From Bacteroidales bacterium (GTDB taxonomy: Bacteria; Bacteroidota; Bacteroidia; Bacteroidales; F082): 40,722 nt of DNA. Location: assembly GCA_017649945.1 (NCBI GenBank), contig JAGCFU010000004.1, positions 1 to 40,722 on the forward strand, read 5' to 3'. This document shows, piece by piece, positions 25,162 through 31,500 of this stretch. A model generated the notes under the pieces. That model had not been told where the DNA came from, did not search any database, and saw only the letters and a list, made by a program, of their open reading frames with translations. The translations under genes were made by a program, and so were the position numbers. Numbering within the stretch: the first letter of the stretch is position 1; each line of letters opens with the position of its first letter.

Positions 25162-26310
25162 TTATTTGTCTTTTCCGAATAGTGTTTTTATATTATGTTG
25201 CGGAATGTTTGAATATAAATCAATATATATTTTTCCGCTGTTCATCAAATCGTCTAAAGTTGTAGAGACAAAAGCCATGTGTATAAATTCAGCATTTTTG
25301 TTGTATAATATCAGTGTTCCAGTAAGATGATCGTTTTCAAGTGATTCTATGCCGAAATATTTCTCATAATCTTGTGAAAAGAAGCCGAAAAAATCCTTGC
25401 TTGTCATCGTGTAGATTGATTTTTTGTAGCCGTACATCCAATGTTTTACTTCAATATAATAGTTTTGGGAAGAGGGTAGAAGCATGGCGTTTGAAAACGT
25501 CAACGCCACGTATGAAGTGTCAAAAACAGGAGTATAAATGGTGTCGTTTTTAATATAAAACAAGTCGCCGTTTATTTGCGGTATTACAAAATTTTCACCC
25601 TTTTCAACATAAACACTGTCGCTTACAATGCTGTCGTTACTATAATATTGTAAATAGCTTGGTCTCAAATACATGGAGTTATTAGTGTTGCTTGCATAAT
25701 AATTGCTAAGTTGTATGGCAAGTTTTATTTCCTGCTCCTTTTTGCTCATGCCGCTTATAAAACAGCAATCTGCCTTAAATATAAACGTGAGGTTTTTATT
25801 GTTTGAGCATAGTATTGTAGCTATGTAGTTGTTGTCTCTTCGGTTGATAATTGTGCCGTAGTTATTTTTCCATAGGTCGAAAAACCACGATTTGTTGTCG
25901 AGTGAGTCGGCTGGTATATATTTGTCGTCCAATAAAATATACAATTGGTCGTCGTCGTTTGTTTTTATGGTTTCCTTGGCGTCGTTGGATAATAGTATTG
26001 ACAAAAGCTCTCTTTCAATAAATTGCGTTACGGGTTTGTTGCCAATTAATATAGAGTCGTAAAGGAATTTGCATCCGATATGTTCAATAACATTGTTTTC
26101 ATCTTTGCATATTGTTATTGTAACAGTATCGCCCAAAACCAATTCTGTACATGGAAAAGAATAGTTGTTGGATGGTATTGAATCTATTTTGCAGATATTG
26201 TTCAAAGAGTTGAATAAAACTTCTGTTTTATTTGAATAAAACAGCTCTTGAGCATTACAAGCGAAGTTCGATAATAAAAATATTATTCCAAAGACATATT
26301 TCTTGTACAT
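25162..26310 (-). CDS. Exported protein of unknown function (382 aa)
   Basis: A signal peptide (residues 1-21, probable cleavage at CNAQ) precedes a long soluble region of mixed alpha/beta character rich in Asn, Asp, Tyr and Ser. Recognisable only as exported. A Cys stands at residue 18 but the preceding SNFA does not fit a lipobox well. Segments such as NKEYLL... are absent, so I cannot assign it to any domain family. It is the first gene after the hairpin-containing gap at 26311-26403 and is 1 bp from the next gene, so it opens the distal half of the operon. Confidence 0.6.
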   Translation of the reverse strand: MYKKYVFGIIFLLSNFACNAQELFYSNKTEVLFNSLNNICKIDSIPSNNYSFPCTELVLGDTVTITICKDENNVIEHIGCKFLYDSILIGNKPVTQFIERELLSILLSNDAKETIKTNDDDQLYILLDDKYIPADSLDNKSWFFDLWKNNYGTIINRRDNNYIATILCSNNKNLTFIFKADCCFISGMSKKEQEIKLAIQLSNYYASNTNNSMYLRPSYLQYYSNDSIVSDSVYVEKGENFVIPQINGDLFYIKNDTIYTPVFDTSYVALTFSNAMLLPSSQNYYIEVKHWMYGYKKSIYTMTSKDFFGFFSQDYEKYFGIESLENDHLTGTLILYNKNAEFIHMAFVSTTLDDLMNSGKIYIDLYSNIPQHNIKTLFGKDK

Positions 26311-26336
26311 ACGATTACGATAATGCTATAGTAGAA

Positions 26337-26387
26337 ATGGAAGGTTCCTCCTAAAAGAAGATTTCTGTTTAAGAGAAACCTTTCCAT
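26337..26387 (-). promoter_or_regulatory. Long hairpin within the operon, in the 93-bp gap between genes
   Basis: ATGGAAGGTT (26337-26346) pairs with AACCTTTCCAT (26377-26387) with one bulged base; the stem extends inward through CTC/GAG. The T-run precedes the stem on the minus strand and only a weak T-stretch follows it, so it is not a standard terminator. It may be a processing site, an attenuator or an RNA stabiliser for the distal genes. Confidence 0.5.
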
Positions 26388-26403
26388 AAAAAATGTCAAA
26401 ACA

Positions 26404-27132
26404 TCATTCTTTGCTTAAATCATACGGATTCGGTCGTTTAGGCGCGAATATTTTTCCTTTTAGAACATTGTCCTTGCTGTATAATGCGCCGTTTACGATG
26501 TCGCCGTTGCCCCAAGTGCCAATGAAGTAGTCACCTTCTTCAGCATAATGCGGCGGATTTTTTTTATCATGCTTCGCTATCTGCATGTGTCGATAGTAAT
26601 ACATTGTGCCACTACCTTCGGGGATGTCTTTTTTTGCATCACCGACATACTTTCCAAAGGAATATTCAATTACATTAGTGATTATTACAGGGGGTTCCTC
26701 TATTATACGAATAGTGTCTCGTGGTTTTTCCTTATTAGTATCAATTAAAACCTCTTCCTGTTGATTCGTGCCATTTTTTTCGCTAGTTTGGGCTGGGTCT
26801 TCACCAACGATGGTGTCCGCTACAAGAGGCATTTTAGGCGATGTTTGATCATTAGATCCCTGTTTTTCTACTAATCTATTATCGCCAGAAGGTTCTTTAA
26901 CAGTCTTTTTAGGAAGTGTGAGGCATAATACGATTACAATGGCAACCACTGCTACAGATGCTGCAATCATTGTGATTTTATGCTTCTTGAACCATGATTC
27001 ACCTTTTGTATATTCGACAAGCCTTTTGCCGCATTTCGGGCAGACAAATTCCTCACCGTCAGGTATTTCGATGATTTTCTTTTTGTTTTCATCGAAATTT
27101 GGGCAATCCCAATTTGTGCAAATACCTTTCAT
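26404..27132 (-). CDS. Zinc-ribbon, single-pass membrane protein with MORN-like C-terminal region
   Basis: A 242-residue protein. The N-terminal zinc ribbon has Cys5, Cys10, Cys31 and Cys34 (GICTNWDCPN ... FVCPKCGKRL). One transmembrane helix (~53-73) follows, then a disordered acidic linker (~75-160) and a C-terminal region (~165-235) with FGKYVGDAKKDIPEGSGTMYYY and a GDYFIGTWGNGDIVNGALY segment, like MORN repeats. The predicted topology is zinc ribbon in the cytoplasm and MORN-like part outside. That makes it a natural adaptor between the cytoplasmic tubulin-like protein, whose gene is 11 bp upstream, and the exported proteins. Similar zinc-ribbon/MORN proteins occur, as I recall, near Bacteroidota Ser/Thr-kinase and phosphatase clusters. 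Confidence 0.75.
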   Translation of the reverse strand: MKGICTNWDCPNFDENKKKIIEIPDGEEFVCPKCGKRLVEYTKGESWFKKHKITMIAASVAVVAIVIVLCLTLPKKTVKEPSGDNRLVEKQGSNDQTSPKMPLVADTIVGEDPAQTSEKNGTNQQEEVLIDTNKEKPRDTIRIIEEPPVIITNVIEYSFGKYVGDAKKDIPEGSGTMYYYRHMQIAKHDKKNPPHYAEEGDYFIGTWGNGDIVNGALYSKDNVLKGKIFAPKRPNPYDLSKE

Positions 27133-27143
27133 TTCAATAGATT

Positions 27144-30100
27144 TTAATCAGTTAAACGTTCTTTGTCTCTATCTAAGATTTCCTTGGCAGGATCTTTGGC
27201 ATCGACAAACTTTTCCCAGTCGTGTTTGTTCTTTGCGCATTCTTTTTTGACAGCCTCACTTGTACTTCCATCGATTTCAGATTTTAATGATTCTCTCTTT
27301 GATCTGGACAGGTACTCTCCGGTGTTTAGTTTGTTTTCGACCATAGTACGAATCATTTCTGCGTCTTCCTCGGTGATGTTTTCAACAACATTGCGGAATG
27401 TCTGGTGCTTCAAAGAAGTTTTCTTTTCATTATCAATGTAATACACCTTTTGGTTGCCATAGCCTTTACCTTGGAAGCCGTATTTGATTAAACCCATCGA
27501 CATTGCTAATATTAAATAAGGTGAGAATTCTTCTTTCTTGGTATCGTCCCATGTCTCAGGATACAGTGATGGAAACTGTGAGCCATCGCCTTCTGTATGT
27601 AGCAATAGTTTGTGCTGTTTCTCATTGATATCAGTCAACTTTTCTTCGTAGTCGTTTTTCAAACGATTTACATCAGCGAGGTATCTTAATGGGAATCCTC
27701 CGGTCATGGATAGAATTACTATTTCGTTTGATTTAAAGTTCTCGGCTACTTCAACTTCGCTGCCAACTGTTTTGCTGAATTGTTGTTTGAATTTTTCACT
27801 GAAGTTTGTTGTGTCTTCGTATTTTGGCAAAAGCAGTGCATATTCGATGCGTAACCCATCTCTCGATGATCCCTTGTTGATTTGTTCTTCATTTTTTTGA
27901 ACCAACACGCTAGCGAGTTTAAGCTTGTCTTCAATGAATTTGCCAAGACCTTCGTCGTCGCCGTTGTATTTATTGGCAATTCTCTCCATTATATTGACTT
28001 TTACCTGTTTCTTTTGTTCGCGCTCCATTGCTGCTGTTGCACTGTCAGCGCAAACATCTTCAAACATGTTAATCAATATCTGGGTGTTCGAGATCTTGTT
28101 TACCATCTTTATGAAGTCAGGATTCTCATCGTGAGTTTCTTCAATGAGTCTCTTTCTCACATTCAAGGCATTTTCTTTGTTAACACGGTCGTCGCGCATT
28201 ATTTTCTTTGTCTTGTTCTTGACATCGTCTGGCGAATACATCTTATAAGTAATGATACCATTGCCTTCAGTTGTGGTGTCTTCTGTCTTACAGCGGGCAC
28301 TGATGGCGATGTCCATCTTGTCTAATGATTCGGTCAGGTATTTCTTGAAAACAATGACGATGTCTCTTAGCTCTCTCAGGTTTTCATTAACCTTGCGGAG
28401 TAGGCTTTGTGCGTAATCAAGACCAAGTTCTTCGGTCATTGTTTCATATTTGCGTTTAAGCAAATCGCAGTGGGTGCCTAATATCTTGTCCAGGCTTGTC
28501 AAAACACCTCTCTTGTTCCATTTTGTTCTGTTTTCAGCAATATTAGGTTCAATTGTGTCTTTTAATTCCTGTCTCTTCTTCTGTTGTTTCTCACCGAGTT
28601 TTTCTATGCGATTTTCGTTGACATCAATAAGTGTTTGAAGATACTTTTCGACTTCAACAATAGATTTGTTGCCGTTTTCCCAATCTTTGAATAAATCGTG
28701 TTCAATTAATCCGCATATTACGCTTGCATAACCTTTTAATTCTTCTTTCTGATTGCGGAAGAAATCATTAACACCAACTCCACGGAAATCTTCTTTATAG
28801 CGTTTTGTGCAAAGCTCCTCGAGTTCGTCCAAACGGTCTGTTTTTGGTTTCTCAGAGGCTATTTTCTTAAATTGACTAACCCTGTTCCAGTCTTCTTTAT
28901 ATGTTAGCCAAGGGTTTCTATTATCATCTACAATTTTTTGTGATAATGTAAGATGTTCTTCGTCAATTCGCCATTCGGGGAATTTGCCGTTGCGATCATT
29001 ACGCAAATCTGCTGCATAACCCAAACCGATTTCATCCTCTGGTTTTTCAATAAAGCCTAAATCACTCCAGTTGTTGTATTTAAACTGAAGCATAGCTTGT
29101 TTTGCAAAATTGTATTGGACGTATTCCCTGATTTCCTTTTCGGGATATTCAATTCTTCCAATACCAAATGAGATGAAGCGCTTGCTTCTCGTTCCTTCTT
29201 CGTGGTTGGCATCACCGTTTTCATTTTGTTCAAGACGTTGTAATTGCGTGTTGCCGACACGATGTATTGTTATGATTTTGTGATATAAAAAGTCCGCTAC
29301 AACTTCAAACAACTCGCCATTTGCCACGTCGAGAAAACCACCATTGACATTTGCATTTGCAAAAACGTATGTGCTATTGAATGCTTCAACACCTCGGTCG
29401 GTCATCATGCGTTTTACTCTCTGTGTCTTCGCTTCTTTGCGTCCTTGCACATCGTATGGGCAATATGCTTTTACGCTCAATGCGTTAAGTTCGAGCAATG
29501 CGGCATAACCATTTGGTTTGTAATAGCCGGTATTAGAAACCCAACCATGTGGTGGTGGTGTGGCCGTCTCAGGAAGTTTAGCGTAAACGATGATTTTATC
29601 ATTTGGGAATTCCTCTCTGATTTGTGTTATAACATCAATAATACTACCACTGCCAGTTCCTCCTGCAAGACCTGTTACTATATGGAATGTTATATTAACG
29701 TTGTTTGAACTTCTTTGCAGATTGGAAACATGACTGCCAAGTTTCTTTTTAAATTCGTTGATATTCCATGCAAACAGAAGTCTTCCAAGGCGACGACGCT
29801 GTCCTCCTGCCTCATCAGTAATACCACCTTTTATATGATCCCATGTTTGCTTGTCGCCAATCCACGGGCTGATACCTGGATAATCTTCAATTCTGTCAAG
29901 AATAGATGATGTGGTCGCATTAATCTTCACCTTGTCACCTGGGTCAAGTGCAACGCTCTTACCCATTGTGCGCCATGATTGTGTTTCATTCAAGTCTTTT
30001 TCAGATGAATCTACCCAAAGGTATGATACAGCAACCTCCCTCATTGAATCGTTCGGAACGTTGTTGCTTCTGAATTCTTCATAAACTCTTTTGCGAAAAG

Positions 30101-30155
30101 CACGGATAATATGACCACCAGTGCCGCCTAATCCGATAATTAAATGGTTTTCCAT
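27144..30155 (-). CDS. Large tubulin/FtsZ-superfamily protein (Tubulin_2-like)
   Basis: A 1003-residue protein with a tubulin-type nucleotide-binding domain in the first ~330 residues: GLGGTGG at 8-14 (T1-like loop), YLWVDSSEKDL at ~45-55 (T2-like), TDEAGGQRRRLGR at ~113-125 (T3-like), and the tubulin signature GGTGSGS at 165-171 (T4) after a HIVTGLA strand. A GYAALLELNAL helix follows near 220. A catalytic T7 loop is not clearly identifiable. The remaining ~650 residues are largely charged and helical, with coiled-coil-like stretches (~480-700: EKLGEKQQKKRQELKD and others), and end KERLTD. No TM or signal, so cytoplasmic. It matches large tubulin-like proteins in bacteria predicted to act in membrane remodelling. 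First gene of the operon. Confidence 0.85.
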   Translation of the reverse strand: MENHLIIGLGGTGGHIIRAFRKRVYEEFRSNNVPNDSMREVAVSYLWVDSSEKDLNETQSWRTMGKSVALDPGDKVKINATTSSILDRIEDYPGISPWIGDKQTWDHIKGGITDEAGGQRRRLGRLLFAWNINEFKKKLGSHVSNLQRSSNNVNITFHIVTGLAGGTGSGSIIDVITQIREEFPNDKIIVYAKLPETATPPPHGWVSNTGYYKPNGYAALLELNALSVKAYCPYDVQGRKEAKTQRVKRMMTDRGVEAFNSTYVFANANVNGGFLDVANGELFEVVADFLYHKIITIHRVGNTQLQRLEQNENGDANHEEGTRSKRFISFGIGRIEYPEKEIREYVQYNFAKQAMLQFKYNNWSDLGFIEKPEDEIGLGYAADLRNDRNGKFPEWRIDEEHLTLSQKIVDDNRNPWLTYKEDWNRVSQFKKIASEKPKTDRLDELEELCTKRYKEDFRGVGVNDFFRNQKEELKGYASVICGLIEHDLFKDWENGNKSIVEVEKYLQTLIDVNENRIEKLGEKQQKKRQELKDTIEPNIAENRTKWNKRGVLTSLDKILGTHCDLLKRKYETMTEELGLDYAQSLLRKVNENLRELRDIVIVFKKYLTESLDKMDIAISARCKTEDTTTEGNGIITYKMYSPDDVKNKTKKIMRDDRVNKENALNVRKRLIEETHDENPDFIKMVNKISNTQILINMFEDVCADSATAAMEREQKKQVKVNIMERIANKYNGDDEGLGKFIEDKLKLASVLVQKNEEQINKGSSRDGLRIEYALLLPKYEDTTNFSEKFKQQFSKTVGSEVEVAENFKSNEIVILSMTGGFPLRYLADVNRLKNDYEEKLTDINEKQHKLLLHTEGDGSQFPSLYPETWDDTKKEEFSPYLILAMSMGLIKYGFQGKGYGNQKVYYIDNEKKTSLKHQTFRNVVENITEEDAEMIRTMVENKLNTGEYLSRSKRESLKSEIDGSTSEAVKKECAKNKHDWEKFVDAKDPAKEILDRDKERLTD

Positions 30156-30212
30156 GTTATAGACATTTTAGTTAATTAGTATTTGCATAAGTTGAGTGTA
30201 AAATACACACCG

Positions 30213-30243
30213 CAAATTTATGCATAACATATTAAAAATCAAA
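30213..30243 (-). promoter_or_regulatory. Promoter of the tubulin-like operon
   Basis: On the minus strand TTTG (30243-30240), exactly 19 nt, then TAAATTTG (30220-30213): a full match to TTTG-N19-TAnnTTTG. The start codon at 30155 is 57 bp beyond the -7 box. The gap 30156-30417 otherwise holds only the repeats at 30344-30394. Confidence 0.8.
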
Positions 30244-30343
30244 GCATTACACTTCTACTTTTATTATCGGAAAATATGAAAATAATTATAGGAAAACTGA
30301 TAAGATAATTTTGTTTTTTGGGGGCTCGGTCCATATCAAGATC

Positions 30344-30394
30344 TTAAAGTATACTTTTAAAAAACAAATAAATATTTTAAAGTATAGTTTAAAA
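30344..30394. repeat. Two TTAAAGTATA direct repeats in palindromic settings, operator candidates
   Basis: TTAAAGTATA occurs at 30344-30353 and 30377-30386, start to start 33 bp, about three helical turns. The first sits in the palindrome AAAGTATACTTT (30346-30357). The second sits between arms TTTTAAA and TTTAAAA (30375-30394). They lie between the HTH gene and the promoter of the tubulin-like operon, about 100-150 bp upstream of the latter. Confidence 0.6.
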
Positions 30395-30417
30395 TAATAT
30401 AAATTTTTATGAATAAT

Positions 30418-30660
30418 TTATTTTCTCCTCTGCTCCTCAAAATGCTCCGAACATCTTTTGAAAAAGTCATAATCCAAAGCATCGCTTATTTTGAAAAGCA
30501 ACGGCATCGTAATCCATTGCTGGTTGAAAACTTTGTAAAGGTTCTCAGGTGTGCAGTTCACCTGTTTCGCTAACCATGTGGCCGTGCGTCCTTGTCTCGC
30601 AAGCTCCTGCTTGATGAGCTTACCAAGATGGAAATCGTCGGGTGTTGCCTTGTTTTTCAT
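30418..30660 (-). CDS. Small helix-turn-helix protein
   Basis: An 80-residue protein with an XRE-like helix-turn-helix: HLGKLIKQELARQGRTATWLAKQVNCTPENLYKVF at ~10-45, followed by ITMPLLFKISDALDYDFFKRCSEHF. This type, with a C-terminal DFF..CSE motif, is common in Bacteroidales as a stand-alone regulator of unknown target. The start ATG overlaps the TGA of an upstream small frame as ATGA (30657-30660). It may regulate the adjacent tubulin-like operon, though it could equally be an independent regulator. Confidence 0.8.
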   Translation of the reverse strand: MKNKATPDDFHLGKLIKQELARQGRTATWLAKQVNCTPENLYKVFNQQWITMPLLFKISDALDYDFFKRCSEHFEEQRRK

Positions 30661-30823
30661 GTTGCCTGACTTTCAAGAACCTCCATCTCTTTCAAGCAAC
30701 AAAAAAGGCGTTCCCTGTTTTGCCACTTACCGCTATTGAAGGCGTCTGGAAAAGCCTGTGGGTCGATAAGCACCAACAGTTCACGCCTAAAGACGTGAAC
30801 CTTCCCGACTTATTCTGACCCAT
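30657..30823 (-). pseudogene. Small frame upstream of and coupled to the HTH gene; start lost or frameshifted
   Basis: From 30809 to the TGA at 30657-30659 a frame of 50 codons reads with coding character (VLIDPQAFPDAFNSGKWQNR, then ERLFCCLKEMEVLES) and ends in an ATGA overlap with the HTH start. It is closed upstream by TAA (30810-30812) and has no ATG; GTG or TTG around residues 12-13 are possible starts. An ATG at 30821-30823 opens another frame, which one single-base change near 30803-30805 would join to it. It is either a small protein with a rare start, or a one-base frameshifted gene or sequence error. Function unknown. The rest of the 30661-30960 gap holds no other gene that I see. 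Confidence 0.5.
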
Positions 30824-30921
30824 GTTAGTTTTCCAGACTTCTCAATAGGAGAACAAGAGCGTAAAGTTCTGTTTTTTTTAGTTTATTTTAAAATATTTTT
30901 TAACGATTTTTCATCGCACTG

Positions 30922-30929
30922 CAAAGATA
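30922..30929 (-). promoter_or_regulatory. -7 box of the HTH gene unit
   Basis: TATCTTTG on the minus strand, about 260 bp before the HTH ATG and about 100 bp before the candidate ATG at 30823. This distance agrees with an additional small gene lying between promoter and HTH gene. Confidence 0.45.
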
Positions 30930-30960
30930 AAGAAAATTTACAAAGGATAAAATTAAAAAC

Positions 30961-30990
30961 AAAAAAAGATGCCATTCGGCATCTTTTTTT
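30961..30990. terminator. Bidirectional terminator after the lipocalin-like gene
   Basis: AGATGCC, loop ATTC, GGCATCT, flanked by A7 on the left and T7 on the right, giving a 13-bp stem counting the A/T flanks. It begins at the stop codon of the lipocalin-like gene and insulates it from the HTH unit. Confidence 0.9.
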
Positions 30991-31405
30991 ATTCAAAAAC
31001 TTTGTTATAAGTTCCCTTATAGGAAGTCTGTCCCATGTTGGGCGCTCCAGGGAAGGAGTCGCCGCTGATTGTTATCTGGTTTTCCGTCAGGTCTTCGATT
31101 TTGAACTTGGCAGTATTGTTGCTTGCCGTGATTTTTAAAGAATTACCTGACAAACTCCATGTAAATGGTACGGGGTTGCTGATCTCTGTGATTTCGATAA
31201 CACCTGTGCCGTCGGATATTATCTCGATCATAACGTCAAAATCATATGTCTGACCATTAATAATATGGTGTATCGACTGCCATTTTCCGTAAAGCATGGT
31301 CTCGTCGATTGATTCGTCTGACGCTGAGTCTTTCTTTGAACAAGCGGCAAGTATCATCGACACTGCGATAAACAATGTCATTATTTTCATAGTGGTGTTT
31401 TTCAT
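30989..31405 (-). CDS. Lipocalin-like lipoprotein
   Basis: A 139-residue lipoprotein (start ATG 31405; MKIMTLF at 31390 is an alternative). Lipobox LAAC follows the hydrophobic run. Residues ~35-139 (LYGKWQSIHHIINGQTYDF ... SYKGTYNKVF) resemble the short lipocalin-like beta-barrels of Bacteroidota, with the G-x-W opening motif. A longer frame starts at 31471, but it would begin upstream of the -7 box at 31436-31443, so I reject it. Single-gene unit with its own promoter and terminator. Ligand unknown. Confidence 0.78.
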   Translation of the reverse strand: MKNTTMKIMTLFIAVSMILAACSKKDSASDESIDETMLYGKWQSIHHIINGQTYDFDVMIEIISDGTGVIEITEISNPVPFTWSLSGNSLKITASNNTAKFKIEDLTENQITISGDSFPGAPNMGQTSYKGTYNKVFE

Positions 31406-31435
31406 GGCTGAAATTTTTATTGTTAAATCAGAATG

Positions 31436-31443
31436 CAAAGATA
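31436..31443 (-). promoter_or_regulatory. -7 box of the lipocalin-like gene promoter
   Basis: TATCTTTG on the minus strand, 30 bp before ATG 31405. It directly follows the terminator of the upstream ppiD-like gene. Confidence 0.5.
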
Positions 31444-31445
31444 AT

Positions 31446-31475
31446 AAAAAATGGGGGAGAAGCAGCTTCACCCCC
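31446..31475 (-). terminator. Terminator of the ppiD-like gene
   Basis: On the minus strand GGGGG (31475-31471), a mismatch, GAAG/CTTC inner stem, mismatch, CCCCC (31457-31453), then ATTTTTT. It lies 25 bp past the stop codon. Confidence 0.85.
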
Positions 31476-31500
31476 AGATTTTTTTAACGTTTGATGTCTC

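Noticed and set aside
18139-30155. Known tubulin-like system with VWA, GTPase and OmpA-type genes
   Set aside because: None of those partner proteins is encoded here, so I do not name the operon as that system.
30779-30800. GTTCACG/CGTGAAC hairpin near the HTH gene
   Set aside because: It falls within the small coding-like frame and has no T-tract. I see no reason to call it a regulatory element over chance pairing.
31406-31471. Longer start for the lipocalin-like lipoprotein
   Set aside because: It begins upstream of the -7 box and inside the ppiD terminator, and it would bury the lipoprotein signal.
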